From Bursaphelenchus xylophilus (taxonomy: Eukaryota > Nematoda > Chromadorea > Rhabditida > Aphelenchoididae), in contig CAJFCV020000004.1 in NCBI GenBank assembly GCA_904066235.2, positions 11,160,001-11,224,000 on the forward strand: DNA of 64,000 nucleotides, given 5' to 3'. The translations under genes and the position numbers were made by a program. Positions within the stretch are counted from its first letter, which is position 1; every line of letters starts with the position of its first letter. Below the pieces are notes generated by a model. The model was not told the DNA's origin and ran no database searches. It saw only the letters and a list, made by a program, of their open reading frames with translations. Shown here one piece after another: positions 44,901 through 50,751 of this stretch.

Positions 44901-46507
44901 TCATTGCACTGTGCATTTTTGTCTTTTCGCACGGTGCAGAACACGCTCGCTTGTTTGCCGTGCCGTGCGCTTTCCACAGCGCAATTTACTGTGAGCACTA
45001 CAGTAGAGAACTCAGGGGGATGTTTCACGTACAAAAGGGCACTAACTTGAGTTAGCGGCATCACGCAAAAAGAGGAGAGAGCAGAGAAAAAGAGGAGTGG
45101 TAACTTGAGTGATCCCTCTTCTTTTTGATTGGCGAATCGGGCGACTTTTTATGGACTTGGCCGGACATTTTAGGCCATAACTTTTGATACAGTGGATCAA
45201 TTTACGCCCTTCCAAAAAAATATTAATGCTGGCGGTACACAGAATATACACATATAAATTTGTAAATTTTCCTTTAAAATTATGCAAATCATATGCAAAT
45301 TTTTCTCTTGGTATTTAAGATGCAAGATACGGAAAAAAATTTTGATACCATCATATGCAGCGTGGTTCCAGCTTTAAAACTTTCTTAAAAATTTGCAAAT
45401 TGGTTTACTGTGACAAAAGTTATGACCAAAAGATTCTCGCCCACTGTTGCGCGGGCTATTACTCCTGATACAGTATACCAATTTACACCCTTCAAAAAAC
45501 CCTTCGATGCTGAGAGCGTAACAAACATGTCCATGTAAAGATTTTAAAAAAAGACGAGCTTTAAGATACCAAGAAAAAAAAATTGCATATAATTTGCATA
45601 ATTTAGAAGAAAAATTTACAAATTTATATCCATCTATTCTGTGTACCACCAGCATTAATATTTTTTTGGAAGGGCGCAAATTGGCCCACTGTATCAAAAG
45701 TTATGGCCCAAAATGTGCGGCCAAAGTCGGTAAAAAGTCAGGTCACTCGAGTTACCACTCCTCTTTTTCTCTGCTTTCTCCGCTTTTTCTGTGATGCCGC
45801 TAACTCGAGTTAGTGCCCTTTTTGAACGTGAAACATCCCCCAGTAGCAAAAATAGTATCATTTCGTACCCGGGAAGTATCGAAAAATGCAGCAAAATACT
45901 ACCTTCTCCAAGTGAAAAAACTCCGATTTCAAAAGCGCGCCTAAAAGTTTCTAGCCTATTCCTACCGTAAAGAGTCATGTTTTCATAAAAAACAATTTTT
46001 TCCGCTTGAAACTGGCAAAGACACTTTCCGTCTTTTGCACACACTCTCCGCCTCAAAGATCATTCAAAAATTTGGCTGTTGTTGCAAAGCGCCAGCTAAA
46101 ACTTTCAGGCATGTAAATGTGACTCATGGTGTGTCCGCAAAATTAAAAAAAAACGTGCAAGATACCACAGTAAACCGGATATTTTTGAGGAAGAAAATAA
46201 ATCGTACATAAATTGGTTATACTTTGAATTTTCTTCAAGCTTTCACGACACTTTCACTCACTTATTCTCCTTTCAGTACCTGACGAGTAAAATGAACGAG
46301 CGTGTGGAGCTCAGCGCCTTCTTCAACATCATCGACTTCGACAAACTCACCAAGGAGATCCACGCCACCGAGTTGTTCTACAACCTGGACGATCCGAATG
46401 CCCTTCCGGACGTGCCGAACACCCCGATTCTGCCGCGGAACATTGATCCGGCCGTGTTGCAAAGCGCCGACTTCATTGCGACGACCGGCTTGTCGCGGAC
46501 GCTTTAA
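23815..46507 (+). CDS. Nuclear hormone receptor, supplementary (HNF4-derived) type
   Basis: Ten exons: 23815-23984, 36131-36477, 37681-37759, 37964-38046, 42343-42563, 43227-43478, 43640-43917, 44482-44606, 44653-44807 and 46277-46507, about 646 aa, all phases consistent. Residues 57-172 form a Ser/Ala/Met-rich modulator with IKQEVKTP, a possible SUMOylation motif. The DNA-binding domain starts near residue 179. Finger 1 is C-x2-C-x13-C-x2-C with P-box CNGCKG (FFRRSV follows); finger 2 is C-x5-C-x9-C-x2-C (CRFGHDC then [10 protein letters not shown]). All eight zinc ligands are present. The [20 protein letters not shown] extension follows. The ligand-binding domain covers about 300-600, with the helix 3-5 signature [21 protein letters not shown] possible AF-2-like HATELFYNL lies near residues 594-604. 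Likely a ligand- or metabolite-sensing transcription factor; I cannot assign a specific nhr number. Confidence 0.92.
24042..24158. mobile_element. Family A element, internally shortened
   Basis: Ends TCAGACTGTCGGGAAAATAA and CATTATTTTACCGACAGACTG. It starts 57 bp into the receptor's first intron. Confidence 0.8.
24247..24333. mobile_element. Short family A derivative
   Basis: Ends TAGCCTGTCGGGAAAATAAC and GTCGCTATTTTCCCGACACC; 87 bp long with most of the interior deleted. Confidence 0.7.
24334..25204. other. Intronic sequence without a recognised feature
   Basis: Unique AT-rich sequence of the receptor's first intron. A family C-like end fragment (GGGAAGTACTCCCAGTTCGG) is visible near 25020. 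Confidence 0.35.
25640..25714 (+). repeat. tRNA-like (SINE-type) sequence in the left arm
   Basis: Reads TAGTATAGTGGTTGTGC, a GCCAGG/TCTGGC stem around ATTATCAA, then GGTTCGATTCCCGG. The box words match tRNA genes, but the acceptor halves (ACCTCTG and TGGCTGC) do not pair and the anticodon loop is 8 nt. So it is tRNA-derived, not a working tRNA. Confidence 0.6.
26535..26609 (-). repeat. tRNA-like (SINE-type) sequence in the right arm
   Basis: Inverted copy of the tRNA-like stretch at 25640-25714 with the same defects. If both Pol III promoters were active, transcription would converge into the palindrome loop. Confidence 0.6.
27055..27270. repeat. Dispersed repeat, copy 1 of 2
   Basis: Shares AGCCCGAAAAATAAT, TAGAGGAGAAAAAACTG and AAAATAAAG then GAACTTTCTG with 54110-54330 in the same order and spacing. 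No terminal structure is seen. Confidence 0.6.
27340..27887. other. Unique GC-richer stretch in the receptor's first intron
   Basis: It contains a polypyrimidine tract (CCGGTTCTCTCTCTTTCTCT) ending in an acceptor-like TTTCCCATAG near 27558. A Gly/Phe/Arg-rich open frame then runs to a donor-like GAGGTAAAA near 27828. It could be an alternative exon or a regulatory segment; I find no domain. Confidence 0.25.
27888..28268. mobile_element. Family E element, long form
   Basis: Left end GTCGTTCCAGAAAGTGCGTG, right end AAAGTCAACGCACTTTCAGG. At least eight TGCACNGTGCA-type dyads inside. A second mirrored segment around GACAAAAAGACTTTTTGTC suggests an internal duplication or nested copy. Confidence 0.8.
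28275..28472. mobile_element. Family D element adjoining family E
   Basis: Arms AATCGCTGGAGCGATTTTTT and AAAAAATCGCTCCAACGACTT with centre GCCTGTTGCACGGTGCAAAA. It directly follows the family E copy. The left terminus is truncated; the right end is GCGAACAGACTGGTAG. Confidence 0.75.
28473..29180. other. AT-rich intronic sequence, nothing recognised
   Basis: Long A/T tracts around 28850-28930 and no open frame with a recognisable motif. Within the receptor's first intron. Confidence 0.35.
29181..29328. mobile_element. Family A element with variant interior
   Basis: Ends ATCATTCTGTCGGGAAAATA and GTTATTTTCCCGACAGATA. Interior GCCGTCGCAAAGATGGGCGA relates it to the GTGGATT subfamily. Confidence 0.8.
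29931..30366. mobile_element. Family C foldback element
   Basis: Left end ACAGGGGAAGTACCCCAAGT then GCGACGCTCAAATTTTC; right arm ATCAAAATCTGAGCGTCGCA. The final few bases of the right terminus are missing. Confidence 0.8.
30595..30786. mobile_element. Family D element (degraded)
   Basis: Left part GTTTGCAAAGTCGCTGAAGC, interior TTTGCACTGTGCAATTTTTT and CTGCACCGTGCAAACGCC, right part AAAATTGCTCCAGGCTTTATG. Confidence 0.6.
30787..31052. mobile_element. Family E element
   Basis: Left end TCGTTCCAGAAAAGCCTG, right end AAAGTCTACGCACTTTCCGC. Interior GCGTCGGAGCTATATTGCAC corresponds to the centre of the copy at 11112-11384. Confidence 0.7.
31290..31760 (+). promoter_or_regulatory. Unique pyrimidine- and GC-rich block, candidate internal promoter or exon
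   Basis: Repeat-free and rich in CT and GAGA runs (GAACCGAGAGAGAGAGCGG). It ends in an acceptor-like CACTCGCTTTTTGCAG at about 31743. The following 79 nt ([20 protein letters not shown] in the receptor's incoming frame) is open, but its next donor would not match the phase of the 36131 exon. It could be an alternative 5' or terminal exon. No motif proves it. Confidence 0.25.
32063..32228. mobile_element. Family A element
   Basis: Left end TATCAGTTTGTCGGAAAAAT, interior GTCGCTGCGCCGATCGCGTT, right end TTCCGGACAGACTAATA. Confidence 0.85.
32245..32395. repeat. Dispersed repeat copy
   Basis: TTGCGACCTCTGAAATTG then TTTGTTATAGACGCGTTTCG, CTCTGTAAAAGATAATCCC and ACCATGCACTTACGACAC; same order as at 23430-23590. 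Confidence 0.65.
32398..32441. mobile_element. Family A right-end fragment
   Basis: GATGCGATTTTCGAGTGCTC then ATTATTTTCCCGACAGACTGATA. It directly follows the dispersed repeat, as the short A derivative does at 23339. Confidence 0.65.
32442..33186. other. Intronic sequence, nothing recognised
   Basis: No motif-bearing frame and no member of the main repeat families seen. Receptor first intron. Confidence 0.35.
33187..33620. mobile_element. Family C foldback element (diverged)
   Basis: Left arm AGTACTCAAAGTTCGCCGCT; internal landmarks CAGAAACAACTGAGATTTTT, CCTATTCCCACCGTAGACGG and GTGACCGCTCTCCGC. The right arm is degraded. Confidence 0.65.
34018..34409. mobile_element. Family C foldback element (diverged)
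   Basis: Left arm TTGTGACGCTCAGATTTTC, right end CTTGGAGTACTTCACCTGTA, with GCGGTCAGAGATC and CTCGATCGTCTCTGCAAAGC inside. Confidence 0.7.
34410..35729. other. Intronic sequence, nothing recognised
   Basis: No clear repeat family member and no frame with a recognised domain. The 123-codon frame at 34334-34705 starts within a family C end and is not credible. Confidence 0.35.
35730..35887. mobile_element. Family A element
   Basis: Left end ATCAGTCTGTCGGGAAAATA, right end CTCATTATTTTTCCGACAAAC. It ends 243 bp before the receptor's second exon. Confidence 0.9.
36523..36780. mobile_element. Family B element in the receptor's second intron
   Basis: Inverted ends CAGTGGGGGACCTGATCCAG and TGAATGAGGTCGTCCACTG. 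It starts only 46 bp after the exon end at 36477. The GGCGCGCCC/GGGCGCGC core marks the centre. Confidence 0.88.
37030..37515. mobile_element. Family C foldback element (diverged)
   Basis: Left arm GACGTGCGACGCTTATATTT, right end GACCTGAGCCTCGCACTTGG. Interior TTCTACCGTAGATGGAAATT and CGCTCTCCGCATTCCGC. It lies in the receptor's second intron. Confidence 0.65.
38158..38303. mobile_element. Family A, GTGGATTT subfamily
   Basis: Left end CTTTCGGCAAAATTATGTGG, interior CACGCACCAAATCCCCAGC and CGTCGCAGAGCGATGATGGG, right end CACACTATTTTCTCGACATAC. It lies in the receptor's 4.3-kb intron. Confidence 0.75.
38350..38720. mobile_element. Family C remnants
   Basis: Two partial arms in succession: TTTGACCCTCCGCGTTTCGC at about 38410 and CTCTCCGCGTTTCGCGTACT at about 38598, then CCTGCGAGTCTCACTTTGAA near 38690. 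Confidence 0.5.
38733..38886. mobile_element. Family A, GTGGATTT subfamily, left end degraded
   Basis: Interior ATCGCGCACCAAATCTCCAG and GCAAAGCGATGATCGACGAA; right end CACATTATTTTCCCGACAGAC. Confidence 0.7.
38887..39398. other. Unique stretch in the receptor's 4.3-kb intron
   Basis: No repeat family recognised. An 83-codon frame (39131-39382) includes a Gly/Leu-rich run and [20 protein letters not shown], but has no recognised domain and no matching splice phase. Possibly regulatory. Confidence 0.25.
39399..39510. mobile_element. Family A right part
   Basis: From TCGTTGAAGTGAAAAGTAAC to the right end CGCATTATTTTCCCGACAGAC. The left 40 bp are missing. Confidence 0.75.
39690..40280. other. 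Degraded family C fragments and unique sequence
   Basis: CTCATTTTGCGTGATCCC and a TGAGTGCCCTAC-type end around 39720-39870 resemble family C arms. The rest shows nothing recognisable. Confidence 0.3.
40275..40450. promoter_or_regulatory. Candidate intronic regulatory island
   Basis: A unique, GC-richer island (CGGAAGCCCCCAGGGCCCTT) followed by a cluster of homeodomain-type TAAT/ATTA cores (GCTCGTTATTAATAAATTAG). It stands out from flanking AT-rich sequence and carries no element ends. Function is a guess. Confidence 0.25.
40706..41728. mobile_element. PIF/Harbinger-like non-autonomous element with a tRNA-like insert
   Basis: Inverted ends CAAGGGATCGGCAAATAGTT and its complement. TTA lies on each outer side (40703-40705, 41729-41731), the 3-bp duplication typical of PIF/Harbinger. 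Inverted arms run about 130 bp (40706-40845 and 41592-41728). No transposase. The interior holds a tRNA-like stretch at about 40897-40975. It lies in the receptor's 4.3-kb intron. Confidence 0.78.
40897..40975 (+). repeat. tRNA-like (SINE-type) sequence
   Basis: A-box-like TTGGCTGAGTGGTAG and B-box GGTTCGAATCCGG are correctly spaced for a tRNA gene. The arms on either side do not form a good acceptor stem, so a working tRNA is unlikely. Confidence 0.5.
41862..42008. mobile_element. Family A element
   Basis: Left end TCTCAGTGTGTCTGGAAAAT, right end CTCATTATTTTCCCGACAAAC; about 335 bp before the receptor exon at 42343. Confidence 0.85.
42750..43149. mobile_element. Family C foldback element
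   Basis: Left part TTAAATTTTGTACACACGTC with AAAGTTTTAGCTCTCGCTTT; right end ATCTGAGCGTTGCACTTGGG. The extreme left end is missing. It lies in the intron between receptor exons at 42343 and 43227. Confidence 0.75.
43976..44128. mobile_element. Family A element
   Basis: Ends TATCAGTCTGTCGGGAAAA and CTCATTATTTTTCCGACAGATTG, interior in the AAAATCAAATTGCATTTAC orientation. In the receptor intron 43918-44481. Confidence 0.9.
44303..44454. mobile_element. Family A, GTGGATTTGTCG subfamily
   Basis: Left end CTCTCTGTCGGGAAAATAAC, interior CGCAGTCGCGCGCCAAATCT, right end CACATTATTTTCCCGACAGATTG. It ends 28 bp before the receptor exon at 44482, close to the branch and acceptor region. Confidence 0.88.
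44850..44965. mobile_element. Fragment with family D/E dyads
   Basis: TTTTGCACCGTGCAAGCGGA, TTGCACTGTGCATTTTTG and TCGCACGGTGCAGAACACGC; no clear termini. Confidence 0.5.
45015..45841. mobile_element. 0.83-kb foldback element with CTAACTCGAGTTAG arms
   Basis: Inverted ends GGGGGATGTTTCACGT and its complement, then mirrored AAAAGGGCACTAACTTGAGT. The inverted arms run about 300 bp (45015-45330 and 45555-45841). The inner parts share TTTGATACAGTGGATCAATT. No transposase. It is in the last receptor intron and abuts a family B half at its right end. Confidence 0.8.
45842..45935. mobile_element. Family B left-half fragment
   Basis: AGTAGCAAAAATAGTATCAT, CCCGGGAAGTATCGAAAAAT and CTTCTCCAAGTGAAAAAACT match the left arm of family B. 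It then switches abruptly to family C sequence. Confidence 0.65.
45936..46130. mobile_element. Family C fragment
   Basis: AGCCTATTCCTACCGTAAAG, TTCCGCTTGAAACTGGCAAA and TGTTGCAAAGCGCCAGCTAA are family C internal landmarks. Confidence 0.6.
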
Positions 46508-46678
46508 CTCCATGAATTTGTAAATTATTTTTCTTTTTGGGATGTTAGGTTGTTATGTAATCCTCCATTTTACACCGTCTATCACAAATACCTTATTGAA
46601 AACAAAAACTATTTGCTGAAATTGTACATTCACTCATATCTTGTCCCCTACTCCAACTGTGTATTACAAATATTCACT

Positions 46679-46684
46679 GAATAA
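46679..46684 (+). terminator. Poly(A) signal of the nuclear receptor
   Basis: AATAAA lies about 172 nt past the TAA at 46505-46507. Confidence 0.6.
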
Positions 46685-46769
46685 AGAGAATCCTCAACAT
46701 CAATATGGTAGATTGGAATACTGTAGGATACGGTATAAATGTGGTTTTTTCTCTGACCGCCAAAAAAGA

Positions 46770-47430
46770 GAAAAACAAGGGATCTAGGATCATTGATTTT
46801 TTACGAAATGTCGTCGAATTATCGAGCCACAAAAGAAAAATTTCCCAGAGAAAAAGTTTTTCGAGAAAAATGTCATCCCCGTTTCGTGTTCTTCCTTGGC
46901 GGAAAAGATTGTTGAATATCTCGGCTACCCCTGCAAAACGCGAGCTAAAATTGCCAAGGTTGACTTCAAAAGGTTCCACCGTAAAGCGTAACCTTTCTTC
47001 TAACTCACGATTTGCGTAAACCACCAAGGGTTTTGGATCAAAAGTTGGCAAAAATGTGCTATAACACTTTTTTGCCAAGTTTTTTATGAAATGTAATGTT
47101 CCATGATGAAATGTTTCATGCCTATTTCTCTCCCAGAGAATGATTTTTCCACAAAAAATCATTTTTTTCCGCAGGAAACTGGCACAGAAATGGCTAAAAA
47201 GTATTTTTCTCTGTCACTCTCCGCATTTCGCGTAGTCTGCTAGCCCGCAAAGTTATTTATTTTATTTTTATTATTTTTTTTTTTTATTTTTTGCTAAAAA
47301 GATGAATATGTCGACTTCCCTTGCAAAGCGCAAGCTAGAACTTTCAGCAATTGATATGTGGCTTATTCCAGAAGTGTGTGAAAAATTTGGAGAAAATCTG
47401 TGCGTCGCACTTGGGCTACCTCGTTTCTAA
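46770..47430. mobile_element. Composite family C remnants
   Basis: Repeated landmarks: TTGAATATCTCGGCTACCCC, GTAAAGCGTAACC, TCTCTGTCACTCTCCGCATT and the end AATCTGTGCGTCGCACTTGG. More than one damaged copy is probably present. Confidence 0.5.
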
Positions 47431-47643
47431 ATTTGTTCCAAGTTCAGCAAATTCTCAGCACCTCTCCTCTGCGAATTTCTATCCACTAAAAAAATGCAAT
47501 TTCTTCGTCATACATGTAATCCAAAGTGGTCATTGATTTCATTAACCGCTTACGAACTTAAGCGTGTCTTATGTCGCCAAAACTTCGTATAGCAAGCTTT
47601 TAGACCTAGAAAACTTTTTTTTTGGCTTTTTTTGATATTTTAC

Positions 47644-47799
47644 CCGTCTGTCGGGAAAATAATGAGCTCAATGTCGCTGTGCCGATTGCGTCGTTGAATC
47701 GGAAAGCAATTTGATTTTTCCGCGACAAAATTCATTTTCTCGGCGGCGATGCTATTTTCGATACAAGCATTCCTCATTATTTTCCCGACAGCCTGATAT
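47644..47799. mobile_element. Family A element
   Basis: Ends CCGTCTGTCGGGAAAATAAT and CTCATTATTTTCCCGACAGCC; interior ATTCATTTTCTCGGCGGCG at consensus. Confidence 0.9.
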
Positions 47800-47865
47800 T
47801 TTTCATTTTCGTCCATAGTTCTTCTCATTTTTCTAATTTTTACTGTATTTCAACACTACATGACC

Positions 47866-47904
47866 AATACGGCACAGTGCCCATTATTTTCCCGACAGCC
47901 TGAT
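47866..47904. mobile_element. Family A right-end fragment
   Basis: GGCACAGTGCCCATTATTTT then CCCGACAGCCTGATA, 65 bp after the preceding full copy. Confidence 0.65.
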
Positions 47905-48400
47905 AAACCACTGTTTTTTTAAACAATTCTTGCAATATCTCCGTAAACACCACCCCACATTTCCTCGAAACATTGATTCTCGGGCCAATCACGTCGCCTA
48001 ATTTATGCCGCCCGACCCGGTGCGCTCCGCGAATCCCGCTCTCGAATTCGCTGTTTCCATTTGTAAATTGGCGAAAATGTCTGTCCTTTCCGCGAAGTCC
48101 TAATTAATTCTCCGTTCTCGGCCTATTAGCCCGCCGGGCATAATGTTTGAACGGCCAGGACAATGAATTATTTCCACGTGAGAGCGCGGCGCATGTGGGT
48201 GCCATAATACACAAGTTAATTTGAATTTTTCCGAGAAAAGTGAGGGAAAAACGGCTGGCGTTTCGGCTCCTTTGAATTTTTAACATTTTTTCTTTGAAAT
48301 TTTTGGCATTTTTCGGGTCAACGACAGTTTGGGTCAACGATATTTGAGTTAATTTTTTTGTTGGATGCATGCGAGAGGCTTGGAGAAGGTTTAGTTAGTC
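47905..48400. promoter_or_regulatory. Unique GC-rich island, candidate regulatory element
   Basis: Around 47990-48190 the sequence is repeat-free and GC-rich (CCCGACCCGGTGCGCTCCGC). It includes CCTAATTAATTC (paired homeodomain cores) and TTCCACGTGAGAG (E-box). No open frame is convincing. Promoter or enhancer of a neighbouring gene is possible but unproven. Confidence 0.25.
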
Positions 48401-49112
48401 GAAATCATGAATTATAAAATTTATCGTGTCCTAGTATAGCTTATCACCTATTTTTAAGTATTTTATATGTTCTGACATCAATAATGTCTAGATAAAAGTT
48501 ATGGATCTTCGTTTTTTGCCGCAGATTTTTATCTTTTATATGCTACAATACTTCAAGCTAAAAGGAAACTAACGTTAGTAATAGTTAAAATCAGAAAAAG
48601 TGGACATATTGCAAGTCTTCGCCGAGCCTTCGCCGAGCTTCCGCCGGCCATTCTACGGCTATGCCAGGCCCTTGTAGGCATGCATCTTCTCGACGTAGCC
48701 TTTATTTCATTATGATTGCAATTTGATTAACTCTAGCTTGTTTTATTTGCAAAGCTATTAGGCTTATGAAATTAAAAAATTACCGGCAGTTTCGGGGGGC
48801 TTTAGTTTACGGGGGTTGACAAAACGTCAAAACACGTCAAAATGCGGCACTTTTTTCATTTTTTTTTATGAACCGTCACAAGTCTATGTGGACTGTAGAG
48901 GGTAATGTTTAAGCATAAAAAATCATATTTTTTCTACGCGAAGTTCGCTAGGATATATGGCCAAAAAACATCCTTTCTCTTTTTCTCTGACAGCTCTCTC
49001 TAATTTTGCGCATTCTCTTGTCTTTAAAATCCATGAATTTCCTGGCTCTCCCTGCAAAACACTGCTAAAACCTTCAAGGATAGAGGCACCTACTAGACTT
49101 GTTATTATAATA
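48401..49112. other. No gene; degraded family C fragment
   Basis: A family C-like stretch lies at about 48840-49080 (CTGACAGCTCTCTCTAATTT, TTCTCTTGTC). Nothing else recognised. Confidence 0.35.
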
Positions 49113-49257
49113 CATAGTTTGTCGGGAAAATAATGGGAGCATTGTCGCTGAAGTAAAAACCAACTTTATTTTTTTCGCCACACAATTCATTTTCTTGACG
49201 GCAATGCGATTTTGAGTGCGAAAAAATTGTGTTCATTATTTTCCCGACAGACTGATA
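49113..49257. mobile_element. Family A element
   Basis: Ends ATAGTTTGTCGGGAAAATAA and TTCATTATTTTCCCGACAGAC. The left interior segment is shortened. Confidence 0.85.
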
Positions 49258-50181
49258 TGGGCAAAATTTGAAAAAGAAACTTTTTTTTATTTTTTTTGTT
49301 CAACTTCAAGAGTCATCGAAATTATAATATTATTGCTTATAATATTTAATCCAGAATCCCCTACATCCTTTTATATATTTTTTCCCGCCGAATGCTTCCG
49401 ATTACACCAAAAATTACATTTGTTTACATGGCAAAAATATTTACAACCAAATTACGGTCCCAAGACAGAGATTTCCGCTTTTTACTGCCCTTTCCACGCA
49501 AAATATGTTCTCTTTTTCACAATGCAATTCCAAGATTCCCGCGTGTAATCGAACAAAAACCCTAATCGGAAAGGATTAGATACGTAGACAGGTTTGCATT
49601 CGGATGTGAACATTATGGGGGGAATTACAGCTGAAAATGTCGTCGAGTCTTCGCCGGAATTATATGTAATTCCACTATACGGAGACTGGGATAACTTTGT
49701 TTGCTCTGAAACCCTTCGTTTCTTAGAATTCCAAAGATAAATTTCGGTGAGATTAAAGATAGGTGTCCTTCCGTTCCATTCCCGAACAAAGACATTCGTA
49801 ATTTTTTGGCATGGTAAAAGGGTAATCTTTTTTTGGAGATGGGTTTTTAGTGTTTAAAAAACGTCGGTTTTTTTGACAAGGAAGGAAATCAAGCGTGCGC
49901 CCAGATTTTCTGGAAGTTTTGCATGCACGTTGAGCCTTCGTCACACGTCAATCCAGCGCAGTGGAGGCTATTTCCTGATCAAGATTTTATCAATGTGGCA
50001 ATTTGCCAAAAAAGGACGCGAAAAGTCCTTCTGTCCTGTAAAAAATGGGAAATTTTTGGGACGAGAGAGTACGTTTTTGCGCGTCTTTTCTCTTTCTTCA
50101 CTGCAAAATCAAGACGAAGTGCAAAAAGCCGATAACTAAAGGACTATTCTGGTCATCGGGCTCCTCAGTTTGACGTTCTAT

Positions 50182-50288
50182 GCTGAAGTGGAAAGCCATT
50201 TGATTTTTCCGCGATACAACTCATTTTCTTGGTAGTGATTCAATTTTTACTGCGACAGTGAGCTCATGCTTTTCCCGACAGACTGGTA
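50182..50288. mobile_element. Family A right part
   Basis: From GCTGAAGTGGAAAGCCATTT to AGCTCATGCTTTTCCCGACAG. The left terminus is missing. Confidence 0.75.
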
Positions 50289-50750
50289 GTATTGTAATCG
50301 GCGAATTTTTATGCGACAAATTCCGGGAAACACCGACAAAAGTTTCTTATCATGTCTCACAAAGTCACATTACCATAGCGTCATGCGGCTGTTCCAAAAA
50401 TCTTTGCGTCCTAATATTAATTTGGCACTCTCTATGTATACGTACTATTAAAGTAAAAGCCTCGGCAATTTTAAATAATTTGTATGTACTTTTTAGAGTG
50501 CGTGTTTTCCGTTGCGTCAACCGGGAACTGTAATCTTAGGATGACAATTTAATTTGTGGGTTGAAAAAGAAAATAGATTTCAGCTTCCCATTTGTCGGAA
50601 GGTGTAATTTCCATCCAAAATTTCAGGTTAAATTTAGTCTTTATATTATACATGAGGGCTTAGTTTCTATTAATTTTTAATGCCTTGGAAAATTTTTACA
50701 TTCACGATTTTATCTTTCGTGAGTGTAAAAATAATTTAATTTTAAATTAA
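50289..50750. other. No feature recognised
   Basis: AT-rich spacer between a family A fragment and the giant palindrome. A 91-codon frame (50258-50533) starts in the family A end and has no domain. Confidence 0.35.
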
Positions 50751-50751
50751 C

